From Trileptium ribeirensis (Eukaryota > Nematoda > Enoplea > Enoplida > Thoracostomopsidae), in the NCBI GenBank assembly GCA_030248225.1, contig JASANE010003898.1:1-64000 (forward strand): a DNA stretch of 64,000 bases. The letters are read 5' to 3'. Within the stretch, counting starts at the first letter, position 1. The number at the start of each line of letters is the position of its first letter. The translations under genes were made by a program, and so were the position numbers. This document shows, piece by piece, positions 1 through 13,228 of this stretch. The notes below the pieces were generated by a model. The model did not search any database, was not told the origin of the DNA, and saw nothing but the letters and a program-made list of their open reading frames with translations.

Positions 1-340
1 TTGGCTGGTAAGATCAGAAAAGGAATCCTACAAAACATTCTCTTTGTATCGCAACAATCGACTTGCACAGCGATCTAAATATTTTTGAAAACAAGCCGAA
101 GCGGCTTGAGGTAAGATCAGAAACGGGTCCTACAAAACATTCTCTTTTCTGACGCAACAATCGACTCGACAAACCACCTCGAAGCACACAATTCCCGTAA
201 AAGCAAGCCGAGGGGTTAGGTCAGAAAAGACCCGGTTCTACAAAACATTCTCTTTTTTCCGTATTTTCGGCAACAATCGACTCGACAAACGGATTGAAGC
301 ATATTTCTTCCGTAAAAAAGAGCCGAAGGGGTCAGAAACG
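1..340. repeat. Degenerate 112-bp units at the left window edge
   Basis: Three irregular, reverse-oriented copies of the 112-bp unit are seen (CCTACAAAACATTCTCTTT at about 27, 131 and 237). Spacing varies and many indels are present. The window begins inside this array, only about 75 bases short of where the mirrored outer end would fall. Confidence 0.85.
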
Positions 341-1756
341 GGTCCTACAAGTTCTCATCGCAATCTGCCATGATAACAAACCTTGATGAAACATTATAGG
401 CATATAGCTTTTCCACAATATCGTCGCTGGGTCCAGAATTAGATTTTAAAACGCGCTTTTAGGCCGCTAAACCGAAAATGCACCAACGCTCCATATCTGA
501 TAACCAATAAGATGGGCGATATTGGACTTATTATTTGAGAACTGTCTTTTATAAAAGTGGCGCTTGTCATCAATTAATATGTATCTACCAAATCAAAGTC
601 GTGTTTCCAACTTTAGAGACCAAAACACAGGTAATTAACTATATCTCTCCGTAATCCCCGGAGCCTAGAATTAATCGCACCAAAATAAGTGCATAAAAGA
701 ACGAAACTATCGTAAACTGAAACAAAATTCGTATTTTATAACGAATTTTTTTTGCGTTTATCAACTGAACGTAAAAATGTACCGAATGTTGTAGGGTTTT
801 TATAAACGAACGTTATATACGTTTTTGTACATTTATTTCTGTCTGTGCCGCCGTACTGTGGCTAGTCCAAACTCCCCAAAATTACAGCCCCGGGGGCCAT
901 CCGGCTTACCTGTCGGATTTTGTGGAGGACCGAATTTCGTTTTGTCGCGTTAAGACGTTAATTTTTGTTAACAGGGCTTTGAGCCGGGGTACCGGAACGG
1001 GGGGGACCCTAAACGCTAATGTTTTTCGTTCATCGTCTATGTAATTGTTATATATCTCGTCATTATTTATGCTGCAGAGATGGGTATCAACGGGCCTCCA
1101 CTTGTAGTCCTGGAGCTTTGGATTAGTCATCTTGTAGAATCTGTTTATGTAGCCACATAGCGGTGTTGATAATTATTGTCCAATTTAGGTTTGAATTAAA
1201 TTGGTTTTTGAAGGTTTCCATGAGGCCAAAATACGTATTACAGTACTGTATTTTCTATACAAGTTAATATATACGAATAATAATAGGCTTTCGTAGAGCA
1301 GTCCGGCTTGTGTGTATCGTCTGTTGCCATCTCGCGTCGTCGCACACTGCATGGTCGGGGTTAATGGAAATTTACTATAAATACGCAATAAGCCAGTATA
1401 TTTTCGAACCTGTTTAAGCAACATGTTCGACATTGTAACTTCTTGACGCTCCATATTGCCGCCTATGCAACGCTCCACTGCACGGTGGCAAAATCGATTC
1501 TAAAATAAACGGCTCACGAGATCTTTACTCTTCAATGTCAGAATGTCTAGAATTTTTTGGCAATTTTTTCCAATACAGCAGCAGCTAAAAAAATTGGATT
1601 TTCCCAAGCGTAAGGGTTTATTTTTCCTTGCCTGTCAAGGGGTTTTTTCTCTTGTATAAAGTTTAATAACTGCTGACGTAGAACCAACCCTATTCATTGC
1701 TCATAATTCAACCTCGGCGCGATCAGACAAGTGCACTGGATTATGAATATTGTTCT
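341..1756. other. Noncoding part of the left arm
   Basis: This mirrors about 15250-16760. Open frames here are short and are not kept in the clean copy. An A/T-rich stretch with TTATAACGAATTTTTTTTGCG near 735-755 is shared with the right arm, and similar GTTCGTTTATAA-type sequence recurs near 18420. No gene is supported. Confidence 0.6.
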
Positions 1757-2131
1757 TCAATTTCAAATATTCTGTCTCGTCGAGCAGCTCGCCCAACCCT
1801 CTCGGATCCACCAGCCTGCTGCCGACGCTAGCTTTTTGAGCGCCAAGACATCCACCGGTCTCTCGGTGCGTCTCTGGCTTGCAAGACAGGGTAGGCACTT
1901 CTGGCCGAACCGTAAAAAAAGTAATCTATCTGCGCCTAAATTCACTGAGCTTTGTCAATCAGCTAACAACTGGCTCAATAATCGCTCATACTACTCTGCG
2001 TGACACGACGGGTCGTCAAAACTATAACAATAATCGTCCTGGGCTCTACAGTCCTGAGCAAAGCAGTCCTGGTTCGCACAGAGCTCCAGCGCGGTGGGGT
2101 AGGGACACACGTCCCTCCCCCTACAAATAGG
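1757..2131 (+). pseudogene. Broken mirror copy of the Rictor exon at 14853-15224
   Basis: The plus strand repeats the exon with its acceptor tract, including a GRQNYNNNRPG-encoding core and YSPEQSSPGS. Scattered indels split the frame into several pieces and the acceptor AG is lost. It belongs to the degraded left arm. Confidence 0.85.
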
Positions 2132-3067
2132 GGTGAAATCACCGAGGAGTTTGAACTGTTGTTGTTATTTGCGGTTTGCTTAATTCCTGTGACAAAAACT
2201 ATTATTAGGTAGCAGTTTTCGCTTATAAACTGGAATAAATAACGTTCATATTTTTGTGACTCATTGAATCCTTTTGGTCGTGTTTTGGAAAATAACCGAA
2301 CTAATTCGAAATTTCAACAGGCTAATTTTAATATCTAGCTAAAGCTACCTCTACATGTAAAGCCGGGCAAAACTATCACCTACGGCTTCTCCCATAACTT
2401 GACGCATTAATCGTTCGCGGAGAGCGCAGCTCGCTCTATGCTTCCAGAAATATAGTATAGCTCACTCGGACAATTATCTGGCGACACGAGACGCCCTTCA
2501 CCGACCACTGGGCGAGTTGGGAAACGAATGGGCCGTCCAAATTAGGCCGGGGCCCTTATAATTTTCGGACGACCCCCCGCCAAAGCCTACCTGGTGGTCC
2601 TCGGCTCATGTCTCCTGGCAAAATCCTCTGAAAGTTTCATCAAGATACGGTTAACTATTCCAATAACGTTGCCCACTTTACAAACACCGGGGATCAAAAG
2701 GCTGCCGTTAGTGGGTCCGTCAAAAAAATAGATTGAGGAAATACAGAGACTTTTTAATTAAGATATTCTCATATCTCGGGGCCACCTCCCCACCTAAAAA
2801 TGCGTCGAGCCCCGGAAAGAGTATGCTCCGCAATTGTGCGGCTTATATTCCTGTTAAACATGGATAAATGTTTTTTAGTTTCACAATTACTTGAACAGGT
2901 AGTGCAGATAAAGCCCCGTTCGCTCTTGCCCATTGATCCTGCAAATGATTTGCATGGCGAAAGTTGAACAATGGGGGGAATTTTTTTTAAACCTAACCGT
3001 TTTATTTCTGTACCCAATCTACGTTTACGGTGGGTGGCGAGAAAAACGTTGTAGAGCACATTGTTCC

Positions 3068-3145
3068 GTTTCCATATTAAAACAGTTTTCCTCGCAGTTG
3101 TTTTTTCTGAAATTGTCGTCAATTGAAGCTTGTACACATTAACCG
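3068..3145 (+). pseudogene. Broken mirror copy of the 55-nt Rictor exon
   Basis: Sequence matching the exon at 13818-13872 recurs (CAGTTTTCCTCG, then CAATTGAAGCTTGTACACATTA), with inserted bases in the middle and the donor altered from GCGGTAAG to ACCGTAAA. Confidence 0.7.
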
Positions 3146-3714
3146 TAAACCAAAAACTAAGTAGGGCGCGAAAGTTTGTCACAGATATGTATGATAAACT
3201 GAGATATATTTCCCCATTGTTTAGCCTATATAATATGTTTTTTCATACTGTAATATTATTCCACCAAAAGAGTAGCGCCAATGACCTAGTTTACGGTACC
3301 GTTTTTTGGACTCAGACCATTATTTTTTAGCACAGCGTTTTTTTTTAATTTACAGTAACATGTATATTCCAAAGTCTCAATCTCGGAAACCGCCAAAATA
3401 CCCTATACCGTATCAAACGAAAATGTTCTTATATTCGAGCCGAGCAAAAGCGACCACCAAAAGTGAGGATTCATCCCTGACCGGGTACTATACATAATTC
3501 AAACTTGGGCGATCAGTGTCGAACAAAAGAAAAGAACCAGAAACTTGCGTACTATTTATTTGATGACAACGTGGTGGTGCACACCAAAAATGTCTTTCGA
3601 GTCGACCAGTACTGTCATTTCTGGGTGAACCATATTTGCACAGGTATTTTTGTACGCATTTTATTAACTGGTATTTCACAGTACTGCGGTAGGCTTTTTT
3701 TGGCTTTGCCATGC

Positions 3715-4290
3715 GTATTCGCCAAGTCATGTCCTAATATAAAAGTTATTCCGACAAAACACAACGGTTGGCGACAGGTTAACATCTTTATTTCAGCGTA
3801 TTTGTGAAAGTCATGTCCCGACACCCGACGCACGGACACTACTTTAAATGTGACATCAAAGATAGTTATCCGACAAAACACAACGGTTGTGCAGAAAACT
3901 TACACTCCTTTATTTCAAGCGCGCATTTTCCGCCAAGTCACGTCCCTAGGACTGATGGGCAGCGCACATGTATTTCTAATGTGACATCAAAGATAGTTAT
4001 CCCGACAAAAACACAACGGTCGCGATAAAACTTAATATCTTTTATTCTCAGCGCATATTTGTCAAGTCATGTCCTAGGACATGTCACGGCACGTGCACAC
4101 GTAGATTTTAATGTGACATCAAAATAACTAGTTATTCCCGACACGAAACGTGCGGTGATAAAACTTACACTCCTTTAGTCAGCGTATTCGCCAAGTCATG
4201 TCCTAGGACGAGACGCCGCGGGGTGCATGTATTTTTTTAATGTGACATCAAGAGGACGATTTCCTTGTGCATAAAACTTAACACTCCTTC
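3715..4290. repeat. Degenerate copy of the 127-bp array, left arm
   Basis: About four to five irregular units in reverse orientation are marked by AAGTCATGTCCTAGG-like and GTGACATCAA blocks. Units differ from one another by many indels, unlike the homogeneous right-arm array. Confidence 0.85.
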
Positions 4291-4997
4291 TATTTGTGAT
4301 TTTATATTATTCAAGACCGGGGTCCCGGGGTAAAATAGCGCGGCACCCCTGAAATACACATTTTTAAACAACAAAAAAAGTGTTTTTACTGATGGTACCT
4401 TCTCGTAGCGAGCGATTTTGAGCCATCCGGCGGCAAAACTGCTAAAATAAGTATCAAAATACCAATTTTTAGTTTAGAACAAAATTTTTCTTTCGGAGGG
4501 AAGTCTCTAGCCGAGCTACGAAATTTGAGCTTTGAAAGAGCATCGTACGATTTCGCGCTTTTCCACAATAATTGTGCCCACTTTTCACGGCATAAATAAA
4601 CTACTGTCCCACAGTTCTGCAACTTCTGCGAATCGCGCAAGATTTAACATTTTCTGAACTCACTTGCCGTTTTATGCAGCAATGCTCACAAATTAAACCG
4701 TGTAGTTTGCAATTTTTCAAAAGTGATAGTTCTGACGTACAGTTTTTGCAGGTTTTGCATTATGTTGACGTTTGTTCGTCATTCCGGGAAACTGTAAAGT
4801 TTGTTCCAATTTTTTGTTCTATATGTGTCAAATTTTACCATTTTTGTTAATTTGTTCGAGAGCTGTTCGATCCTTAAGTTTTTGAGGCCGTTTCACCCCA
4901 ATATTCATTTTTCTTTCAAAAGTAAATTAATTTTCGCTATTCGTATAAAATTTTTTTAATATTTTTTGTTACACCCCGTCTCGCTTGTAATAAAATT

Positions 4998-5185
4998 GTA
5001 GTATTTGTCACCGCTCGTTTTTGCTTTTCTGAAATTACCCGGAACCGATGCTCCAACAACATCATGGTGCTCCGAGCGCACACCGCGCTGGAATCTCGTG
5101 TCTTCGCTCTCGCCCGTAAGCCCAGCGGTGTCACGTCTCGATGTCCGAGAGAGCGTTCACCGAAGCAATACCGGTCGGCTCAAAA
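4998..5185 (+). pseudogene. Broken mirror copy of the Rictor exon at 11755-11910
   Basis: The acceptor tract AATAAAATTGTAG and the exon end CGAAGCAATACCGG are preserved, while the interior differs by many substitutions and indels that destroy the frame. Confidence 0.8.
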
Positions 5186-5946
5186 CTGCAGGATCACTAT
5201 AGCCTTACAAGCGCCTAACAAAAAATATTAAAATTTCATTTTCCTACAACCGAGTTGGCGAGCGGAACACCGCGCTCGATTTCCATGCAACAAATAGAAA
5301 ATAAATTTATATTGACTGCAAAATTACAATGTCGAATATTTTTCAAAGCATTATCAAAATGTTGTTGATAAAACTAAAGTACATAATTTCTTAACGCACT
5401 TTAACGGGCTTAATTATTATTATAGTAATCAATAAGTTCAACACGACGATCTATTGCCATCAGTGATGACCGAATGCTTTAAAAATACTGTAATGTATGT
5501 AATACCTACAACAAAATAGATCCGCACATCTAATTATCATTTTTCTTACAAATGCACTCCACTGTTAACGTTGTAATATCACGCAAATGTTGTATTATTA
5601 TTCCCAAAATTACCGTGGGGCTCCAAATCTTGAGCTAGAAAACAACTTATTTTTTGTGCCAAACTCTCAGCTTTACAGAAAGAATACATTAACGTATTAA
5701 TATCTTTTCATAGCACAAAAATAGTCAAGTTGTGCCTTTTACTACTTGTGGATACGGTATCCAAGTTAGAGCGTGAAAGAGACGTTCTGCACGAAATTCA
5801 TATTTGTCCTTACACAAAATCCTTTTATATTTTTCAAAATAATTAGTACGGTAGTTGGAGCATTTTCAGGCGCTTACAGGATTGTTGTCGGCAAAATTAC
5901 CTGCTCTCGACAAATCGTTTCAGTTATCGTGATTTATTGTAGTTTC

Positions 5947-6045
5947 AGAGTCGGGGTTTGAAGAACATATCGAGAGCACACCGGGATGCCGGGACGCAGT
6001 TGAGCTATACCGACGAAATTGCCGGGGCTGAGGTTGAGTTTACCC
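5947..6045 (+). pseudogene. Broken mirror copy of the Rictor exon at 10894-10983
   Basis: GTTTCAGAGTCGGG and CGAGAGCACACCG identify the copy. Internal bases are missing or changed and the donor region is altered. Confidence 0.8.
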
Positions 6046-6667
6046 ACAACTGTCGAGTATGAATTTTTTTTTTATGGATTGAGTCATTGTAGTAACACCA
6101 TGGTAAGGACACAATTGTGAAAATACAAATTTACACTAGAATTCTTGTATGTAAAGTCTAGTTTTATGACTTTTTCCTAGTCCCCGCCCGGCCCGTTCAG
6201 TCGATAGTCAAAAAATAGACTTGTTCGCCATAGTTCTACAAATCTCGGTCTATAGTTCTACAAAATAGACCTAGAAACGAAGTGGTACTTTGTTGTAAAA
6301 AAGTGATTGTGTGATATAATCATTGGCAGGCAGCATTACAGTGCGTCTTAACGCTGTGCCAACGAGACTATGTAATCTGTTGTTAACTACTAATTTCGTC
6401 ACTCATATGGCCTATGAAATTTTCGCAGCATACTGTTTCTTTTTAGAGGATGGGGCCATACAGTAAGTTTTTGACAATTGCACTACCTCTGGAAAATGTA
6501 GTAACCATTGAGCACGGGGAAACATAGCTATAGTCACTCAATTTAATTATTTTGTGTTGCAATAAAAATTTCAAACATTCATCAATCCTACTTATGTATG
6601 CGTGTTATCGAAAAGAGATATTTTACAAAAATTAGGCGCGGTGGACGAGGGAAACCTCCGCGCTAAT

Positions 6668-6812
6668 CTCAGTAATCAAACTACCACGTCCCGCGTCGAT
6701 GACCGAAGAGGCTGCTGCGAGGGCCCAGGACGAACTCAAAAACTAGATTCGAACCGAACTCCTTCGCCTTTGCGGCCACAATGTTTCGAAGATGCCGAAA
6801 GGGCTGTTGAGG
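6668..6812 (+). pseudogene. Broken mirror copy of the C-terminal Rictor exon
   Basis: AGATTCGAACCGAACTCCTT and GGGCTGTTGAGGTTA mark the copy of 10041-10191. An in-frame stop and several indels disrupt the R-T-E-I-L-R-L core. Confidence 0.8.
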
Positions 6813-8344
6813 TTACCGAATAAAAATAAGCTCTAGACTTCCTGAATGACAAGTTTGTTTCAACGGCGAGATATTTGTAGTTAATCGCTGCGAGTGCAAT
6901 TTGAATGCTTCGTTTCATAAAAATTTAGCACCACGACGTCCGCATAGCAACGATGAGATTGTGTAGTTTTTTCAGATTTTTAACCGAAATTACCCCGTCA
7001 CCACCTCCTGCCATTAATGGGTCATCACAATCGAATACCCTCAAAATGTTTATCCCAACAATAGAAATTTCGGCCAAGGTAACCAAAAACGGGCCAAAGT
7101 TAAGCCATGCCGTTTTCTCAATATACTAAACCTAAGCTTAGGTCCTGATATGACGCAGACATGAAGCTCAGTCGGCTGATATTTCTCCTCGAACCCCCTC
7201 CTGGAAACTGTTATTCGAATTAACCGATATGACGAGATTTTCCCGGAAAACCAACTGGGCTGAAAATCAGGCTTTCGCTAATCGGCGGACGCAACACCGA
7301 CTCTCACCCCTTCACCACACCAGACGGGATCGTGAAAGCCGACGGTCCCCACCTTTTTTGAGCCGAGTTGTACCGCTGAATATCTCAACGAGAAGGTGGC
7401 CGGTACGCATGTAAAATAAATTGGTGGATACGAATCGTCCGCGCGAGGCTGACAGTTTTTGTAGCCGATTTTTGCAGTGTAATGAGTGAAATGAGCGAAT
7501 TAAAATACTTCAATAGCTTGCTGAACGTGGTGAAATTTGACAATGTCCGGTATTTGGGTTTTTAGAAAGTTTCATGCATAACTTAATTTTAGTCGCGGAT
7601 CGCATCGACTTATTATTCATTTCGCAACTTCGGTCTCATTGTACCTCCAGTCCACGCATTTTTGAATAGTGGGAAAGTTATGGGGCGTTATACGTCATTT
7701 TCGCCGTTTTTCGGCACCCCAGTTTGCGAATTTTCTCAATAAATAAACGAGGTATCCGCAAACTAATAGGCCTATTCCATGTAGCTTTACCAGGGCTTTT
7801 CAGCAGAATAGTTTTTCCACTACTTCCCAATCTGGAAACGATAAGCTTAATTGGCGCCAAATTTCATATTTCGGTGAAAAGTCGTGGGAAGTTAACAAAC
7901 GCTGCTTTTTGTTGCTTTTAGCGTCTCATATGGGGTTTTCTGGGCAGAGAAACCACGTGTTAAAATATTGTCGGGTATTTTTTTACACTTACGGTTCACA
8001 GTTGGCATAAAAAATGACGTTTCGAAATTTTTGGCTAAATGTGGAAGCATTACTCTGTGTTTATTGTTGGTTTTAGTGTGTCCGGCATACTTTGCGCCGA
8101 CAAGCTCATTGCGAGCGTTAAAAATTGTGTGGCAAATATTTTTCACACTTCTGCTTCGGGGGATTGTTCTCAACGATTGAATCTCGGCTCGAAGCGAGCC
8201 TCACTAGTTATATTGTGCTCGTTATTAATATTTGATAAATTGCTGTGGCGTGTAAACTATCATTGGCAATGACGGACCTAAAACAAAAAATTTATAAGTT
8301 CATTTCAGGCATAAATTTGCTGCGGTTAAAAAATTTTTAATAAG

Positions 8345-8395
8345 AGAGCAGATCAAGAATTAGCCTAAATGTACGCCTAATTCTTGATCTGCTCT
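8345..8395. repeat. Axis hairpin of the inverted repeat
   Basis: AGAGCAGATCAAGAATTAG at 8345-8363 is perfectly complemented at 8377-8395, leaving a 13-base spacer. This marks the turning point of the 17-kb palindrome. Sequence further out on both sides continues to pair with growing divergence. Confidence 0.95.
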
Positions 8396-10040
8396 ACTTC
8401 TAAAAATTTTTTAACCGCAGGCGCGATTTATGCCTGAAATGAACTTATAAAATTTTTGTTTTAGGTCCGTCATTGCCAATGAAATAGTTACACGCCACAG
8501 CAATTTATCAATATTTAATAACGGCACAAATATAACTAGTGAAGCTCGCTTGCGAGCCAGAATTCGAGTGGTGAGAACAATCCCCCGAAGCAGAAGTGTG
8601 AAAAATATTTGCCACACAATATTTTTAACGCTCGCAATGAGCTTGTCGGCGCAAAAAAACCCATATCCGACACTAAAACCAACAATAAACACAGAGTCAG
8701 ATGCTTTTCCCACGATTTCTCACCAAAAATTTCGAAAACGTCATTTTTTATGCCAAGTATGAACCATAAGTGTAAAAAATATTTACCCAACAATATTTTT
8801 AACACATGCAATGAGTTTCTCTGCCCAGAAAACCCCATATAAGACACTAAAAGCAACAAAAAACACACATTTAGGTTAACTTCCCACGACTTTTCACGAA
8901 ATATGAAATTTGGCGCCAACTATAAGCTTATAGACTCCAGATTGGGAAGTAGTGGAAAAACTTGTTATATATCATTGAAAAGCCCTGGTAAAGCTACATG
9001 GAATAGGCCTATTAGTTTGCGGATACCTCGTTTACTTATTGAGAAAATTCGCAAAAACTGGGGTGCCCGAAAAATGGGCCAAAATGACGTCACATAACGC
9101 CCCATAACTTTTCCCACTATTCAAAAATCGGCGTGCGACTAAAGGGTACAAATAGAGACCCCAAAGTTTCAAATGAATCATAGTGCGAATCAATCCGGCC
9201 AACTAAATTTGAGTTATGCATGAAACTCTAAAAACCCCAAATACCGGACATTGTCAAATTTCACCACGTTCACGACTATTAGGAAGTCTTTGATTCGCTC
9301 ATTTCACTCATTACACTCAAAATTCATGGACTGTCGCGTTTCAAACAGACGATTCATTATCACCAATTTAGTTTACATGCGTACCACACCAGACTTACAT
9401 ACTCACTGTCATACTTCAGCAGTACAACTCGGCTCAAAAAAGGTCAGACTACGTCGGCTTTCACAATCCCGTCTGGAGCCACTAGTAAAAGATAAGAGTC
9501 AGTGTACCATGTCCGCGATACAGCGAAAGCCTCAAAATTTCAGCCCAGGTAACCCTTACGGGAAATACGTCATATCGTTAATACAAATAACAGTTTAGGG
9601 AGGGGGTTCGGGGAGTGTCAGCCCCCCGACTAAGACTTAGTGTATGCGTCATATAAGGACCTAAGCTTAGGCTTAGTATATTGAGAACAGCATAGCTTGA
9701 ATTACACTTTGGCCCGTTTGGGTTACCTTGGCCGAAATTTCTATTGATTTCGATTAAACATTTTTACTCATTATTCGATTGTGATTGACCAGATTAATGG
9801 CCAGGATCTGGTCATGGCACAGAATAGGACATTAAAATCTGAAAAACTACACAACATTAATTCGTTGCTCTAATACAGAAACGTCGCTATAAATTTTATG
9901 ACTAAAACGAAGCATTCAAATCGAAGCTAATGGCGAACTGGGACTGCACTCGCAGCGATTAAACTGCAATGCGATCTTGCGCAGTTGAAACAAACTTGTC
10001 ATTTAACAAAGTCTAGAGCTTATTTTATTCAGATTCTAAC

Positions 10041-10191
10041 CTCAACAGGGCCTTTTCGGCATACGTCTTTCGGACGTTGATTATGCACACAAGGCGAAGG
10101 ATTTCGGTTCGAATCTGGTTTTTGGTCATCCCTGAGCTAGTGGCGGCACTGCTGCTTGAGTCATCAACGGCGGGACTGTGAGACGAGTTGC
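10041..10191 (-). CDS. Rictor: Rictor exon, conserved C-terminal segment
   Basis: The acceptor is AATTACCAGTTTTTCAG and the donor is TTGAG|gttaga. After a Ser-rich start (DDSSSSAATSSGM) comes RTEILRLVCIINVRKTYAEK and ALL. This corresponds to the conserved C-terminal pattern R-K-E-V-L-R-L-V-I-N-L, which precedes the last helical block of the protein. It ends in phase 2, so at least one more coding exon must follow. None was found between here and the axis of the inverted repeat at 8370. Confidence 0.8.
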
Positions 10192-10893
10192 CTGAAAAAC
10201 TGGTAATTTAGATTACTCAAGTTAGCGCAAAGGGTTCCCTCATAATAGCCGCTAATTTTGTAAAATATTCTTTTTTTCGATGACGCGCATACATAAGTAG
10301 GATTGATGAATGTTTGAAATTTTTCCTTTATTAGACACGGAATAGTCTGATTGAGTGACTATAGCTTTGTGTTTCCCCGCTGCTCAAATGGTTTCCTACC
10401 GTTTTTTCTCAGAGGGGGTGGCTTTGGAAGTCTGGGCAATATTAAAACTATGTATGGCCATGCTATCTAAAAGAACAGTATGCTGCGAAAATTTAAGTAG
10501 CCATATGACAAAATTAGTCATTAACAACAGATTTGCATAGTATCTCATTGGCACGGCGTTAACGCACTGTAATGCTGCCTGCAATGATTATATCACACAA
10601 TCATCATGGCTTTGCAACAAAGTACCACTTGGTTTGCAGATTTAGGTCTATTTGTAGAACTATGACCCATTTGTAGAACTATGGCGAACAAGTCCTATTT
10701 TTGACTATCGACTGAACGGGCGACGGGGATTATAACTAAAAAGTCATAAATATGTTTTAAACTTTACATATTGCAAGAATTCTAGTGTAAATTTGTATTT
10801 CCACAATTATATCCTTACCATGGTGTTATACTACAATGACTCAATCCGTCAAATGCATTGTACTCGACAGTTGTGGGTAAACTAAAGCCTCAC

Positions 10894-10983
10894 CCGATGA
10901 GCATTCGTCGGTATGACTCAACTGCGTCCCAGTTCTTGACCGAGATTGCGGTGTGCTCTCGGATTGTTCTTCAATGCCCGACT
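10894..10983 (-). CDS. Rictor: Rictor exon, Ser/Glu-rich linker
   Basis: A 90-nt exon lies between TTATTGTATGTTTCAG and TCATCGG|gtgagg. The peptide SGIEEQSESTPQSRSRTGTQ then LSHTDECSS is acidic and Ser/Thr-rich. It has no family motif of its own, but entry and exit phases fit both neighbours (glutamate and glycine codons are completed across the junctions). Confidence 0.65.
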
Positions 10984-11754
10984 CTGAAACATACAATAAT
11001 AGCAATAACTGAACGATTATCGACAGTAATTTCGACAACAATACATACTAAGCGCCTCGGAAATGTCCAACTACCGTACTAAATTATTTGAAAAATATAA
11101 AAGCAATTTGTAAACAAATATGGATTTCGTGCAGAACGTCTACTTCACACTCTTAGCTTGGATACATCCACAAGTAGTAAAAGGCACAACTAGGAGACTA
11201 CTTTGCTATGGAAAACTGTAATACGTTAATGTCCTTCTTTTCTGTAAAGCTGAGGTTTGGCACAAAAAATAAGTCTTTTCTCGACTTCGGGGCACTAAAC
11301 GACCCAACGGTGGTTGGGAATAATACAACATTTGAGTAATATTACAACGTTAACAGCAAACCTGAATCGAATCATTGTAAGAAAATGATAATTAGATGTG
11401 CGGATCTATTTTGTTGTCATATTTACATACGTGCAGTTTTGAAGCATCGGTCATCACTGATGGCAATAGATCGCTAGTGTTGAACCTATTAAATTATATA
11501 ATAATAATTAAAGTTCGTTAAAGCATCGTTAAGAAATTATGTACTTTAGTTTTATCAACAACGTTCCACTTTTAATAATGCTTTGAAAAATATTCGACAT
11601 TGTAATTTAGTCAATATAAATTTATTTTCTATTTTGCTTTAGTGGAAATAACACAGTGTTCGCTCGCAACTCGGTTGTAGGAAAATGAAATTTTAATATT
11701 TTTGTTCGCTCGCTTGTAAGGCTATAGTCAATAAAACTGTGAGCTTTAACCAAC

Positions 11755-11910
11755 CGGTATTGCTTCGTGAACGCTCTTTCTCAGACATCGACGTGACACC
11801 GCTAGGACCAAGCGGCGAGCAGCGAAGACACAATTCACGCATGTGTCGCTCGACACCATGATAGTTCAACACTGGTTCCGGGCATTCAGAAAGCAACGAC
11901 GGTGGCGATG
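11755..11910 (-). CDS. Rictor: Probable Rictor exon, upstream of the C-terminal segment
   Basis: The acceptor is TTGTAATAAAATTGTAG and the donor is ATACCG|gttggt. The peptide includes SPPSLLSECPEPVLNYHGVE, then RHMRELCLRCSPLGPSGVTS and EKERSRSN. The C-L-x-C pair recalls a C-L-Y-C motif before the C-terminal conserved part of Rictor. Phases agree with the 55-nt exon before it and the 10983 exon after it. Confidence 0.6.
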
Positions 11911-12593
11911 CTACAATTTTATTACAACAACGGTGTAACAAAAATATTAAAAAAATTTTATACAATAGCGAAAATTAATTTACTTTTGAAAGAAAAATGA
12001 ATATTGAGTAAAATACGCCAACACGCCTCAAACAAGGATCGAACAGCTCTCGAACAAATTAACAAAAATCGAGCTAAAATTTACGGACACGTATCAAACA
12101 AAATTCGAACAAACTTTACAGTTTTCGGAATGAACAACGAACAAACGTCGACATAATAAACCTGCCGAAGTATTCTGTACGTCAGAACTATCACTTTTGA
12201 AAAATTGCAACTACCGTTTAATTTGTGACATTGCTGCATAAAAGCGCAGATGATTTCGAAAAATGTTAAAAATGTTGCGCATTCGCAGAAGTTGCAGAAC
12301 TGTAGACATGTTTATTTATGCCGTGAAAAGTGGGCACAATTATTGTGAAAGTACAAATAGTACAATGCTCTTCAAAGCTAAACATAGCTCGCTCAAGACT
12401 TGCTCGAAAGGAATTTGTTCTAAATCTAAAAATAGTATTTGATACTTATTTTAGCAGTTTCGCGGATCGCTCGAAATCGCTCGCTTGAAGTACCATCGGC
12501 ATTTTTGGACGCTTTTTTGTTGTTAAAAATGTGTATTTCAGGGGTGCCGCGCTCACATTTTACCCAGGAATTTGTCTTGAATAATATAAAATA

Positions 12594-13228
12594 AATAAAG
12601 GAGTGTTAAGTTTTATCACAAGTTTTGTCGGGATGACTATCTTTGATGTCACATTAAAATACATGTGCGTGCCGTGGGGCATGTCCTAGGACATGACTTG
12701 GCGAATACGCTGAAATAAAGGAGTGTTAAGTTTTATCACAGCCGTTGCGTTTTGTCGGGATGACTATCTTTGATGTCACATTAAAATACATGTGCGTGCC
12801 GTGGGGCATGTCCTAGGACATGACTTGGCGAATACGCTGAAATAAAGGAGTGTTAAGTTTTATCACAACCGTTGTGTTTTGTCGGGATGACTATCTTTGA
12901 TGTCACATTAAAATACATGTGCGTGCCGTGGGGCATGTCCTAGGACATGACTTGGCGAATACGCTGAAATAAAGGAGTGTTAAGTTTTATCACAACCGTT
13001 GTGTTTTGTCGGGATGACTATCTTTGATGTCACATTAAAATACATGTGCGTGCCGTGGGGCATGTCCTAGGACATGACTTGGCGAATACGCTGAAATAAA
13101 GGAGTGTTAAGTTTTATCACAACCGTTGTGTTTTGTCGGGATGACTATCTTTGATGTCACATTAAAATACATGTGCGTGCCGTGGGGCATGTCCTAGGAC
13201 ATGACTTGGCGAATACGCTGAAATAATG
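12594..13228. repeat. 127-bp tandem repeat, 5 units, right arm
   Basis: GAGTGTTAAGTTTTATCACA starts at 12601, 12721, 12848, 12975 and 13102. The first period is 120 bases and the others are 127. Each unit contains the perfect 16-base palindrome CATGTCCTAGGACATG. The last three units are practically identical. It lies in an intron of Rictor between the 13818 and 11910 exons. Confidence 0.93.

Larger units (their letters stand above)
1..8363. repeat. Left arm of a giant inverted repeat (degraded copy)
   Basis: This arm is the reverse complement of 8377 to about 17110 over its whole length. Examples are the CTAATTCTTGATCTGCTCT pair at the axis, CCTAAGCTTAGGTCCT at about 7130 and 9655, and matching blocks near 891/16205 and 361/16750. 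The arm differs from its partner by frequent scattered substitutions and single-base or short indels. Tandem units that are identical in the right arm are irregular here, and all right-arm exons found have broken copies here. It contains no gene of its own that I can support. Confidence 0.93.
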
